DNA of 64,000 bases, from contig CAJNDT010000976.1 in the NCBI GenBank assembly GCA_905221615.1, forward strand, positions 1 to 64,000, read 5' to 3'. The number at the start of each line of letters is the position of its first letter. Position 1 is the first letter of the stretch. The position numbers and the translations under genes are program-made. The notes beneath the pieces were generated by a model, which was not told the origin of the DNA, did not search any database, and worked only from the letters and a program-made list of their open reading frames with translations. Shown piece by piece: positions 29,011-38,357 of the stretch. This stretch comes from Symbiodinium sp. CCMP2592. Taxonomy: Eukaryota; Sar; Dinophyceae; Suessiales; Symbiodiniaceae.

Positions 29011-30408
29011 ATGCATCAGCCGAAAGCAGTAACTCCAGAGGAGCGGTTGGAGCTCAAGCACGTTCTTCTTCTTAACGCTGAAAAGCGCGGGGGCGAGAGC
29101 GGCACCAATCGCCGAGCGAGGAAGTCGCTGCACTTGAAGATCGTAGGAGGCTTTTTGGCACAACTGGAGCAGCTTGAACAGGAGGTCGGCGCTTTGCACC
29201 CGGTGGACGCTTCTAATAAGCAGGTAGCACTGGAGTACATTGATTGGTTGAAGGGCGGTAACTTTCCCACGCATCACCAGCCACTTCCTGAGTTTCAGAC
29301 GTCGCCAGTTGGACCTCCTCTCTTCCCTGTCGTTCCTAGTGCTCCATCTTCTTCAGTGACACCAGAGACTCCCGACAATAGAGCCGTCACTGATAATAGA
29401 ACCTCCGGGGCTGTACCCGTGAGCGAGCCACGCGAGCCACCGTATCCACCGCCTTCGATTCGTGCCTTGGGTACTAATTCAGAAAGGGTTGCGGGATCTT
29501 CAGGGCTAGAGGCTTCCGGGTCGCTAAGTGTTCTTCCGAGTGGGAGAAATTTGCCGCCCCAGCCTCCTGTTCCAAAAGCTAAAACAGGAGTCACGCCATC
29601 TACTGCACCAAACGTCGGACCATATCTCACGCTCGGACAGCGAGCAGCGGTTATCTCACCTAACAATCCGTTGCTTCGTGTGCGGTCGAGATCTCCACCA
29701 CGGTCCTCTTCGATCCCATCTGGATCGGCAGGTAGCGGGGTTGGACCCGAGAGGGAGCGCGAGGCAGCCGAGGAGATTCTTGAATCAGCCGAGGAGGCTG
29801 CGGAGGAGTCTCTTGATTCAGGTGCGGCTGCAAGCAGCGGGGTTGGACCCGAGCGCGCGACAACAGGCAGCGGGGCTGGACCCGAGAGGGAGTTGAGGTT
29901 CCGACCTGTGGCGCGTCAGGTGACTTCGCTTAAGGTTGCGGAGGGATTGCTTCCGCCGGGTACTTCTGTGCTGCTGTCATTGGACATTCATTTGGTCGCT
30001 GACCGCGACGAGGCGAGGACATCTGCGTGCCTTGAGAGACTCTTGCGAGAGCACTCGGACTTGGCTGTGATTTTCTGCTCGTACGCGGTGAAGCAAAAGA
30101 CCATTGATAAGGCGGTCCAGTGTATCCACCGTATTTGTGATCGGACGATTGTGCGGCGCCCTTTGACCTTTCCCATTTTCTTCACGACATCCAAGATTGC
30201 GCCGGGCACAGGCAAAGGAGCACAATTGTCTAAGTTGGCGGATATCTTTAGCCGGTCGCGCCCCGCTCCACTGACTTTTTTGTATCACGTGGACGATCAA
30301 GATCCGATTTGCAAGAACGTGACATCCTACGGCCATCACGGTGTGCATTGGGCGGAGGAGGACCCGCGTGCTTTGGATCAGATCGTGTGGGAGCTCTGCT
30401 GGCTCTAG
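29011..30408 (+). CDS. Copia ORF1: coiled N-terminus, disordered middle, HAD-like C-terminus
   Basis: This ORF lies between the 5' LTR and gag and is not a standard copia gene. The first ATG is at 29,011 (465 codons). Residues about 1-85 are helical and basic with EQLEQLEQEV. The middle is Pro/Ser/Glu-rich and contains short repeats (SGVGPERE, SGVGPERA, SGAGPERE). The last 150 residues look folded and follow a haloacid-dehalogenase-like order: a hydrophobic strand with LSLDIHLVAD, a strand ending FCSYA, the lysine segment GKGAQLSKL and a strand with YHVDDQDPI. The second acidic residue of HAD motif I appears to be His, so phosphatase activity is doubtful. It could be an accessory or gag-like protein. 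The HAD assignment is inference from motif order. Confidence 0.6.
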   Translation: MHQPKAVTPEERLELKHVLLLNAEKRGGESGTNRRARKSLHLKIVGGFLAQLEQLEQEVGALHPVDASNKQVALEYIDWLKGGNFPTHHQPLPEFQTSPVGPPLFPVVPSAPSSSVTPETPDNRAVTDNRTSGAVPVSEPREPPYPPPSIRALGTNSERVAGSSGLEASGSLSVLPSGRNLPPQPPVPKAKTGVTPSTAPNVGPYLTLGQRAAVISPNNPLLRVRSRSPPRSSSIPSGSAGSGVGPEREREAAEEILESAEEAAEESLDSGAAASSGVGPERATTGSGAGPERELRFRPVARQVTSLKVAEGLLPPGTSVLLSLDIHLVADRDEARTSACLERLLREHSDLAVIFCSYAVKQKTIDKAVQCIHRICDRTIVRRPLTFPIFFTTSKIAPGTGKGAQLSKLADIFSRSRPAPLTFLYHVDDQDPICKNVTSYGHHGVHWAEEDPRALDQIVWELCWL

Positions 30409-30550
30409 CCGCCGACTGGCAAAACAGAAAGGCAGAGGAAGACTGCAAACGCAGCTCCTCGGGTTTGGGTTCGTGTTGAGGGTCAACTTTGACGGTTGGG
30501 GTGAAGTATTTTTACAACCCTTAGACCTCGGTTGAACCGCTGTTCCCATA

Positions 30551-33500
30551 ATGCCTCTAGCATCACAACTGGGATTCGAAGAATCCTCACTGGAAATTTC
30601 ATCGTCAAGCACGCCCCCTAGGGCTCAAGCACTTAGCGTGCGCCCGGAGGCAGCTAGGCAGTCGGATTCATCAAGTTCGGGGCCGATTCGGAGGAACCGG
30701 GCTAGATCATTGTCGTATGGACCCGCATCGAGGTCTTCATCCCTGCAATCGGCACCAACCTTTGCAGCGAATGTTGGCCCTGCCCGTAGTCAGAACCCAA
30801 CCGGCCCGAACACGAGCCATCAGGAGTTGCACTTGCATCAACATGCCCATCGGCAGCAGGTCCTTCAGGTTGTGGTTGACCCGGTAGCCCATGCGAACAT
30901 GCAATCCGAAGCAACATCAGCCATCATGAACGCCAGAGCTGAGACAGCAGCCGTGTTTGGCGAAGCCGAAGCAGTGATTCAGTCTCTAAGATCAGAGAAC
31001 CAACAGCTAGGTGCCCAGGCCGCTGCGATTCAGGGTGAGTCGTATGCCGCCATACAGGCGCTAAGGTCCGAAAACCAGCAGTTGGGTTCACGCGCTTCGG
31101 TGATTCAGGGTGAAGCTGAAACGGTGATCGGAAACCTCCGAACTGAGAATCAACAGTTAGGGGAGATGAACCGTGAGCTCAACCAGAGACTCGAAAAGCA
31201 AGCTAAGATGATCCTTGAGCAGCAAGAGTTATCTAAGGCTATGCATCAGCAGCTAATCGCGCTTCAGTCGCATGTGCAAGCTGCCGAACCAAAGAACCCA
31301 AGCATCCCTTCATCGGCTATCCCCGCGAGCTCTACCCAAAATGGCGCGGATCAGGCTGCGTCTGCATTCAACGCATTGCAGGCACTCGCGGGTGAAGTTG
31401 GGGGAACAATGCGAAGGATTGAACAGGCAATTGAGGTAGCCCTTAGTCCCAAAGCCAAAGCAAAGAAGCAGAAAGCTAAAGCCGAGGCTACAGCTAGGGC
31501 CATTGCATCATCAGTTGCGTCTCCAATTCCCGCTAAGGCTTCCGGTTCTAGTGGTTCGGTTGCCCCGGGTCCGGTTGAGTTTGGATTGCCACCGTACCAA
31601 TGCAGCCGTAAGAGCATCTTCACGGGTAGATTGCATTCCGCAACACCCGCTTCTCCACCTCCTCCACCGCAGAAGCTAAAGCCCCAAGTCTTCGACATAG
31701 CAGATGAAGATGACTTTGATGAGCATGGCGAAGATGAGGGTGATGAGGACGGAGAAGATTTCGAGGATGATCCAATCGTCCCCGTTGCGGCTCACGAGCC
31801 TGAAGATGACAGAGATTACGAGTCTAGCATTTATAAGTACAAAGACCTGAAAGACATCAAGCTTCCCCAAATTCCGGGTTCTAGCGTTGAGTTCAGGGCT
31901 TACCGCAATTCGGTGCTAACACAGATTGCGTCAATCGATTGCAGCGGCAAAGCCGTCCTGTTGAAGTGGCTTCAGAAGAGCCTTGATCCATCAGGGAGCA
32001 TTGCATTGACACGGTCGCTTCAGCAGGATTGCGAGGGTTTGCCTAGACTTGATGGGTGGATCTCCGCATGTATCAGTGATGCGAAACACCTAAAAGGTGA
32101 ATGGGGATTGCAAGCGCAGTCGTACTTGGAAAGGTGTCATGCGTCTGGAACGATGCCATCGGGTCGTGCACTCTTGTCCATTCTTAGCAGAAGATACCGG
32201 ATAGATAAAGTGCGCGGGCCATTGGTGACACTACAATCCTTGTTCGATTTAGAACCTGACTCATTTTCCTACCAATCGCTTGTAGCCTTCAAACAACGCG
32301 TCGAGTACGTGTTGAATGGCTTACCGGAGCGGCAATGGCCAGATGCCGAAACAATGTTTTCCTGGATCTACTCACGGCTAAAGGGTTGCAGGATGCTTTC
32401 ACGCACAATTGATCGGGTCAAAGATGCCAAGCCGGGTTCAAAGCGTAGGACATTTGAGTACATTTGGAACGGGCTCGAAGAGGTTCTTGCAGAAGTGCGC
32501 GAGGATCGTAACGAGCAAGCGCTCAAGGATTCGCTCAAAGAGGATTCCAAACAGAAGCCGAAACCAGATGCAAATGCGAAAGCAGCCGCGGCCAAGGCTA
32601 CGCCCGCCGCTCCTGCTGCAAAGGCAAATGCAAAGGCTAAGGCCAAAGGCCAAGGCAATGACAAGCCCCCGAAGGCCCCGAGCAAAGCAACTCCAGGAGT
32701 CACCGACGCCAATCGTGGTGCCGGTGAGGGTGCCAACAGGGACAAAGGCAAAGGTAAAGGGAAAGGCGGAGGTAAGGATGGCAAGGCTAAACCTCAGAAA
32801 CCTCCAGCTGCAAAGGATTCGTCAGCTGAACAATCCGGCCAAAGGCCAGCGTGCTTCTTCTATCCAAAAGGAACATGCACTAGGGGAAAGGATTGCCCTT
32901 TTGAGCATGTAGATGCACCAAAGAAAGCTGCTCCATCAAAGGCCGCCCCAAAGGTGCCTGCCGGAGTCGCCATGTTAGCAGCCGCGTCGACGGGCGCGAG
33001 CGCATGCAACATCCCTTCATCATTTGTCCGCGGTTTCAAAGCCACATGTCGCTTGATCACCGCTCCCTTTCGTGTGTTTGCCCGCTTTGCGGCAGCACTT
33101 TCATTTGCATTGCCCGCAACCGTGCATCATTCGCATGATCGCATTGCCGCGACAGTCAGTAGACCTAACTGTTCAGGGGGGTCGTACTTCCTTGATTGGG
33201 TTGCTGATTCTGGGGCAGGGAGAAGCCTGCTAAGCCAATCCGCGCTTGCAGATCAGGGCATTTTGACTGATATGTTCAGCGATCACATCCGGTCAACCAA
33301 GCCGTTGCAGTTTGAAACCGGGAATGGTGTGACGAGCAGTGGCACCTTCCTTACTACAACGAGCGATGCCTTTGGATCAGTAGAATCCTATGTTCTGCAA
33401 AGCTGCCCGGTAGTGCGGTCTTTAGGCCAACTAGTAGAGTTGCAGCGAAAACCTTTCGTTTGGCTTCCTGGTAGCATGCCGTTCTTCGGTAGTGACGAAG

Positions 33501-36500
33501 ATTGCGTCCAGATCACTTGGGATTCGGATCGTGTCATTTATGCCCATAAGGTTGATGACTATGTTCCGGTATTTCGTGAGCAGATCAGGTTTGGTGGTGA
33601 TGGTTTGCACAGAGCCTTAGCCGCTGGTGAGTCTGCTCCGGCAGCCCCAGCAGAGGTTCCTGCGCCCGCTGTCCCAGCAGAGGACCCTCCTCTCCCAGCT
33701 CCCGCAGCACCCCCTCCACCTGATCCAGGGGAAGGTTCCGGTGCCGACGATGAGGGTGATGAGGATGCACCAACCAAGGCTCAGCGGCTAATCACTGAAG
33801 CCCAGAGTTTACAGCATCGCTTAACGCATATGCCAAAGAACCCCTACTGTGATGTCTGCAGTCGGAGTCGAATGCTAAAGAAGCGAACGGCGAGGACGCG
33901 CTATGCAAAGTGTGATGATGAGTTAGATCCGGTTGAGGAGTTCGGTCAACGGATAGCGGCTGATTTCATCATAGTGCACAAAGACGCTAAAAGCACTGAA
34001 ACCGTCGTCCTGACTGTGAGGGATGAGGCTACAGGGTACATAAGAGCTTTCCCGCTAGTGTCCAGGCACGAAGACGGGGTGGTACGATCATTGTTATCCT
34101 TTCTCGGTAGGCGCGCTTCTGGACCTTGTGTATTGTTCAAGAGCGACAATGCGCGAGAGCTCCTCGCCGCATGTGCGACGTTGGGGTTTACTTCAGAACC
34201 AAGCCTTGAGCGTAGATGGCCTCACAACTCAGTTCTCGAACGGGAGATCCGTACCATCGAGGAGTGTACAAGGGCTCTCCACATTGCGGCCGGTTTTCAG
34301 TTGCATTCGGGTCTTTGGGTTCACACTGTTCGCTATGCGGCACACACCATTAACCTTTTCCACCCTGCGGTCGGGATTGAGGGTTGTCGGTATGCGAACG
34401 CGATTGGATCCGAGTTTGGTGGCATGAAATTACAACTTGGTCAACTAGTCTATTACAGACTTGACCCGGCAAACCGTGAGAAGTTTCAGGCATCAGCAGC
34501 ACCTGGTGTTTTCGCAGGTTGGCGGTTCGATAGCGGTCCATCATCATTCAGAGAAGTCTACTATGTCTTGGATTATGGTAAGCTAAAGAACCGTGAACCG
34601 GGGTACGAAAAGGCGATCTCCGTCCCTAGAGAGGAAATCCACGTTCCCCGCGGCAATCCCATCCTCCCGATGTTCACCGCTGCAGAAGCTGCTTTGTCTA
34701 GTTTCACGAAAGCCGAGTATGAAGCCATCGAATTTCTTGATGTGCCGTTCAGCACGGTAGCGCCGTCAACACCCGTTGCCAAGCGCCACGAGTACATTAC
34801 TTTGGACAGACTTATGCGACTAGGTGCAACACCTGGTTGTAAGGCCTGCAAGTTCGATGGAACAGTACACACGCCAGTATGTAAGGCAAGATTTGATGGT
34901 TTGATTAAAGCCGAGAAGATTGCCGCGAGCAAGTCAGTCAGAGACGCTGCACCGCCTGATGTTGAGCGCCCTGATCCTTTGGCGGAGTCTGCACCCGCAG
35001 CCCCCGAGGGTGATGAGGATGCTCCAGAGCGCGCGAGCTCCTCTGCTGGCAAACGGGCTCCAGCTGGTGTTGTAGTCCAGTCTTCCGAAAGCAAAGTTCC
35101 AACAGGTGAGTTTGGTTTGAGTGCAAGGTTTCTCGCAAACGAGAGAGCGCGTAACAACACCAGAAGGGTGAAGGAACTTCCAGGGGAAAATGTTCTTATC
35201 GAGTACGGTTGTGAAGACGAGTCTGAGATAAGAGATGCTTGTGAACGTTGTAAGGTTCATTGTGTTAGTCTGTCCCAGTCAACGCTGGACTTGACTTCGC
35301 AGGATGACATGCAGCAAGTTGTTTCCCAAGCAATCCCGGGTGTAGATGCTTGGTTCACCATACCATGCACACATATGTCTTCACACCAAGCCGTACATCG
35401 TGAGTCCCAAAGTCCCAAGTACGCGCGAAAGATTGCACAAAGGCAAGCAACATCCAAGCGAATGTTGGTTTTGGCCCTAAATGTTGCCGACCATATCATT
35501 GAGCAGGGGGGTCGGGTTTCGTTTCAGTGGAGTTCTGATTCGGGGGTGCTTGTGCAGCCTGAGTGGATCGACTTCGCTTCGAAACACGAGCTCTCCAGTG
35601 TAGCCTGTGTCAGCGGTAACAAAGCCACCACCATTGCTTCGAACTCCAAGCGAGTACTGGAGCACTTCGCAAAGGTGTCAACGAAGGAGTCATCAGAGAT
35701 CAATGCAACCAACATCAAAGCGTATGAGCTTGCGGATCTCGTGATACAATCCTTGTTTCCCCAGAGGTACTTCAAAAGTGTCCCCAATCTTGGTAAAGCT
35801 AGCGCGCTTATCACCAAGAATCTCTCTCGCCGAGAATGGCAAGCTGAGCCGAAGGCGCTTGAAGCCATCGCTCAAGAAGCTGAGGGGTTGCGCCGAAACG
35901 GCACATGGGATGACACGACGGCCATGCCTTTGCATGAGTTGAGAAGTCAGGCTAGGTCTCAGGGACGCAAGCTTCGCGTCGCAGAACTGATGACCTTGTG
36001 CGGGGTAAAGCATGCCGAACTTGCACCTGAATTTCAAAAGTTCAAAGGGAGAATTGTTTATAGAGGGGATAGGGTTTTGGATGAGTTTAACAATCTGGTT
36101 TTCTTCGAAGAGACCAGTACGACTCCAACGGGGTTAATAGCCTTGAACGCCTCCCTCTTCTGGGGTTGCTTACCGGAGCACTCTGTGTCATGTTCTGACG
36201 CAATCCAAGCATACCTCCAATCAGAGCTTAAAGAAGAGACATACGTAATCCTGCCAAGGGAGTTGTGGCTCCCTGGTTGGGAGGAGCGTTTTGGAGCGCA
36301 AGCGCGAATAGTCGTTCGACTTCGCAAGAGCTTGTACGGCCACCCACAGGCCGGACGGCTCTGGCAAGAGTACTTGTCTAGGATTTTGATCTCATTAGGC
36401 GGAAAGGAGTCCCAGGAGTTTCCAAGCAACTGGTTCTTTGAGTACAAGGATGGGGTTCTCATCTTAAACATTTACGTCGATGACTTGAGTTTGTGCGGAT

Positions 36501-38020
36501 TAACAAAATTGCACACGCCATTTTGGCAAGCGTTGAGGGCGAAGGTCAAACTTGATCCCGAGTGTTTCATAGGTTCTGAGGGTGTTCGGATCTTAGGTAG
36601 ACTGCATTGTCGGTACGATGAACCATCGTCGACCACAATGGCTTTTAGGATGCCTGAGTATGCTGAGCAGATTGTCCAAACCTATTGCGAGATCACCGGG
36701 ACAACGCCCGACAAGCTTCGCCGAGTGAACACGCCCTGCATCGCTGAATCGTCAATGACCGACGAGGATATCTCAGCGCAAGGCGAGCTCCACGATTCAG
36801 CATCACGCATCTTGATGCGCTGTTTGTGGTTAGCTCGTCTCTGTAGAGCTGACATCGCATTTGCTGTAACTCGCCTAGCTTCCAGGGTCACTCGGTGGAC
36901 CGCCTGGGAGGACAGACAAGTGCTTAGACTTGTGTCGTATATTCATCACACCAGAGATGTTTGCATGAATGCCAGTTGCTCTTGGGATGCCGCTCCCGAG
37001 CTACGGGTGTATACAGACGCTGACTTCGCAGCCTGTCCCTACACTTCACGTAGCACGTCCGGGATTGTAGTCCACATAGGCACAGGTCAGCATGCATTCC
37101 CTGTGATGTGGCAAAGTCGCAAGCAAACGTCTGTTGCGAGGTCGACGCCAGAGGCCGAAATGATCTCAATGGCATCAGCCATGTTTTCAGAGGTCATAAA
37201 CCTGCAGACGTTCTTACAGTCAGCCTTCAAAAGCACAGTGCCAATCATCTTCTTCCAAGACAATGAAACTGTTTTGGCCATCCTGAAGTCAGGATACAGT
37301 CCAAAGCTTCGCCACTTAGGGCGCGTGCACCGCGTAAATGTGGCAAGTATGGCAGAGATCTTTGAACAAGAAGATTTTTCGGCTACTTACGTGAACAGCA
37401 AGGAGCAATTAGCTAATGGTTTGACTAAGATCATCCCTCCTGCTGAGTGGTCTGATATGCTCACACAGTTGTGCCTTCACGAAGGTGTCCCTCACAGTGC
37501 GACCGTCTCAAAGGTCGTAGCTGAGGAAGCAGAGCGTTTTGCAAGCTCACTGCCCAGGAAGATCACACAAGAAGACCTTGTGCAGCTTTTGTCGTACTTG
37601 CCGGGGGAGAGCGCCGTGCGCCCCTCTGCAAGTGAGGCAATGTGCTTCACCACCGGTGCGTTCGCGCACGGAGGTGGGATCGCAGGTTTAAGGCAAAATG
37701 TAACCCTCTTCCCAGTAGTCACTGCGGTTTTGTGCAGGTTCATCCGTAGGGTGTTGCCTAAGCATAAGTTTACGGCAGTGATGTTGGCCAAGAATCAAAT
37801 TACTGTGACTCATAAGGATTCTTACAACGAGCCATGCAGCAAGAACGCTGTAATCCCACTTGAAGTGTTCGAGGGGGGCCACGTGCACAAGACGGTGGCT
37901 ACCCATGCCCAGACCTCAGTCGAGGTGAAAAGGGCGAGATCCTTAAATGGCCAGCGATCTTCGATCCAAGACGGTTACATGCGACGACCCCTTGCACGAA
38001 GGGTGACAGAATCGTCATAA
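30551..38020 (+). CDS. Copia gag-pol polyprotein with MTase-like and 2OG-like insertions
   Basis: Single 2,489-codon frame. Gag: three coiled-coil repeats ending SENQQLG (about residues 140-210), an acidic belt (about 380-430), and a CCCH finger CFFYPKGTCTRGKDCPFEH (about 766). Protease: WVADSGAGRSL (about 885). Integrase: zinc motif HRLTHMPKNPYCDVC (about 1,090), then the D, D, E residues in RIAADFI, LFKSDNARE and NSVLEREIR (about 1,138 to 1,230). A methyltransferase-like insert (about 1,545-1,740) has LIEYGCEDESEIRDA, IPCTHMSSHQA with a Cys after Pro, and VSFQWSSD. RT: SLYGHPQAGRLWQ and NIYVDDLSL (about 1,976). RNase H: YTDADFAACP, STPEAEM, FFQDNETVL, EQLANGLTK. The C-terminus begins a 2OG-like domain (THKDSYNEP, about 2,422) but goes out of frame near 37,928-37,934, where one base appears missing from an AAAAGGG run. 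The correct continuation with the distal His and Arg is readable in another phase to 38,099. Confidence 0.92.
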   Translation: MPLASQLGFEESSLEISSSSTPPRAQALSVRPEAARQSDSSSSGPIRRNRARSLSYGPASRSSSLQSAPTFAANVGPARSQNPTGPNTSHQELHLHQHAHRQQVLQVVVDPVAHANMQSEATSAIMNARAETAAVFGEAEAVIQSLRSENQQLGAQAAAIQGESYAAIQALRSENQQLGSRASVIQGEAETVIGNLRTENQQLGEMNRELNQRLEKQAKMILEQQELSKAMHQQLIALQSHVQAAEPKNPSIPSSAIPASSTQNGADQAASAFNALQALAGEVGGTMRRIEQAIEVALSPKAKAKKQKAKAEATARAIASSVASPIPAKASGSSGSVAPGPVEFGLPPYQCSRKSIFTGRLHSATPASPPPPPQKLKPQVFDIADEDDFDEHGEDEGDEDGEDFEDDPIVPVAAHEPEDDRDYESSIYKYKDLKDIKLPQIPGSSVEFRAYRNSVLTQIASIDCSGKAVLLKWLQKSLDPSGSIALTRSLQQDCEGLPRLDGWISACISDAKHLKGEWGLQAQSYLERCHASGTMPSGRALLSILSRRYRIDKVRGPLVTLQSLFDLEPDSFSYQSLVAFKQRVEYVLNGLPERQWPDAETMFSWIYSRLKGCRMLSRTIDRVKDAKPGSKRRTFEYIWNGLEEVLAEVREDRNEQALKDSLKEDSKQKPKPDANAKAAAAKATPAAPAAKANAKAKAKGQGNDKPPKAPSKATPGVTDANRGAGEGANRDKGKGKGKGGGKDGKAKPQKPPAAKDSSAEQSGQRPACFFYPKGTCTRGKDCPFEHVDAPKKAAPSKAAPKVPAGVAMLAAASTGASACNIPSSFVRGFKATCRLITAPFRVFARFAAALSFALPATVHHSHDRIAATVSRPNCSGGSYFLDWVADSGAGRSLLSQSALADQGILTDMFSDHIRSTKPLQFETGNGVTSSGTFLTTTSDAFGSVESYVLQSCPVVRSLGQLVELQRKPFVWLPGSMPFFGSDEDCVQITWDSDRVIYAHKVDDYVPVFREQIRFGGDGLHRALAAGESAPAAPAEVPAPAVPAEDPPLPAPAAPPPPDPGEGSGADDEGDEDAPTKAQRLITEAQSLQHRLTHMPKNPYCDVCSRSRMLKKRTARTRYAKCDDELDPVEEFGQRIAADFIIVHKDAKSTETVVLTVRDEATGYIRAFPLVSRHEDGVVRSLLSFLGRRASGPCVLFKSDNARELLAACATLGFTSEPSLERRWPHNSVLEREIRTIEECTRALHIAAGFQLHSGLWVHTVRYAAHTINLFHPAVGIEGCRYANAIGSEFGGMKLQLGQLVYYRLDPANREKFQASAAPGVFAGWRFDSGPSSFREVYYVLDYGKLKNREPGYEKAISVPREEIHVPRGNPILPMFTAAEAALSSFTKAEYEAIEFLDVPFSTVAPSTPVAKRHEYITLDRLMRLGATPGCKACKFDGTVHTPVCKARFDGLIKAEKIAASKSVRDAAPPDVERPDPLAESAPAAPEGDEDAPERASSSAGKRAPAGVVVQSSESKVPTGEFGLSARFLANERARNNTRRVKELPGENVLIEYGCEDESEIRDACERCKVHCVSLSQSTLDLTSQDDMQQVVSQAIPGVDAWFTIPCTHMSSHQAVHRESQSPKYARKIAQRQATSKRMLVLALNVADHIIEQGGRVSFQWSSDSGVLVQPEWIDFASKHELSSVACVSGNKATTIASNSKRVLEHFAKVSTKESSEINATNIKAYELADLVIQSLFPQRYFKSVPNLGKASALITKNLSRREWQAEPKALEAIAQEAEGLRRNGTWDDTTAMPLHELRSQARSQGRKLRVAELMTLCGVKHAELAPEFQKFKGRIVYRGDRVLDEFNNLVFFEETSTTPTGLIALNASLFWGCLPEHSVSCSDAIQAYLQSELKEETYVILPRELWLPGWEERFGAQARIVVRLRKSLYGHPQAGRLWQEYLSRILISLGGKESQEFPSNWFFEYKDGVLILNIYVDDLSLCGLTKLHTPFWQALRAKVKLDPECFIGSEGVRILGRLHCRYDEPSSTTMAFRMPEYAEQIVQTYCEITGTTPDKLRRVNTPCIAESSMTDEDISAQGELHDSASRILMRCLWLARLCRADIAFAVTRLASRVTRWTAWEDRQVLRLVSYIHHTRDVCMNASCSWDAAPELRVYTDADFAACPYTSRSTSGIVVHIGTGQHAFPVMWQSRKQTSVARSTPEAEMISMASAMFSEVINLQTFLQSAFKSTVPIIFFQDNETVLAILKSGYSPKLRHLGRVHRVNVASMAEIFEQEDFSATYVNSKEQLANGLTKIIPPAEWSDMLTQLCLHEGVPHSATVSKVVAEEAERFASSLPRKITQEDLVQLLSYLPGESAVRPSASEAMCFTTGAFAHGGGIAGLRQNVTLFPVVTAVLCRFIRRVLPKHKFTAVMLAKNQITVTHKDSYNEPCSKNAVIPLEVFEGGHVHKTVATHAQTSVEVKRARSLNGQRSSIQDGYMRRPLARRVTESS

Positions 38021-38099
38021 TTGCCTTCACACCTAGAAACGTGAGCAGGCTGCCCGTCGACAGCCAGCTGAAGCTGCGAGAGCTTGGATTCCACTTCTA
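37934..38099 (+). pseudogene. Out-of-frame end of the copia 2OG-like domain
   Basis: Read in the shifted phase, this segment gives AIFDPRRLHATTP (distal His), GDRIVIIAFTPR (likely 2-oxoglutarate Arg) and ends LRELGFHF before a TAA at 38,097-38,099. These are the same landmarks, in the same order, as FDPTAWH / TRTVLVAYTPR / LGFNLP in E3. It is therefore the true end of the polyprotein, cut off by a one-base deletion. Confidence 0.75.
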
Positions 38100-38170
38100 A
38101 TCGGAGTGGCAATTCCGCCAAGTAGGTAGTCTGCGTAACTAAGTTCAGTGTAGCGTTTCACGCTGTCTTC

Positions 38171-38178
38171 AAGGGGGG
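38171..38178 (+). promoter_or_regulatory. Polypurine tract
   Basis: AAGGGGGG lies directly before the 3' LTR start and is the expected plus-strand primer site. Confidence 0.8.
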
Positions 38179-38352
38179 AGTTAATCATACTCGAGCCCCA
38201 AGCACCTGCATGATGTAGCTAAGATGTCCTTGTAGAAGGTAGATGAAGAGCAGCTTGACGCACACGAACGTATTTGGCTCAAGTAAAAGAAGTGCTGTGA
38301 GTGCTTGCTTTTGCTTGTTTTGTAACACGACGGGTTTACTTCGTGTTCAACT
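38179..38352 (+). repeat. 3' LTR (174 bp)
   Basis: This has the same sequence as the 5' LTR on inspection and is followed by the ATATA target duplication. Confidence 0.93.
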
Positions 38353-38357
38353 ATATA

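Larger units (their letters stand above)
28093..38352 (+). mobile_element. Full-length Ty1/copia LTR retrotransposon, 10.26 kb
   Basis: The element is bounded by two 174-bp LTRs that look identical and by a 5-bp duplication ATATA (28,088-28,092 and 38,353-38,357). LTR termini are AGTT...AACT, a short inverted repeat, instead of TG...CA. The tRNA-primer site would begin with TGGTTAACAGCC, overlapping the 5' LTR end. The polypurine tract AAGGGGGG precedes the 3' LTR. It carries an extra upstream ORF and a 2,489-codon gag-pol. Matching LTRs point to a recent insertion. At 10 kb it is large for copia; the surplus comes from ORF1, the methyltransferase-like insert and the C-terminal 2OG-like domain. 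Confidence 0.92.
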
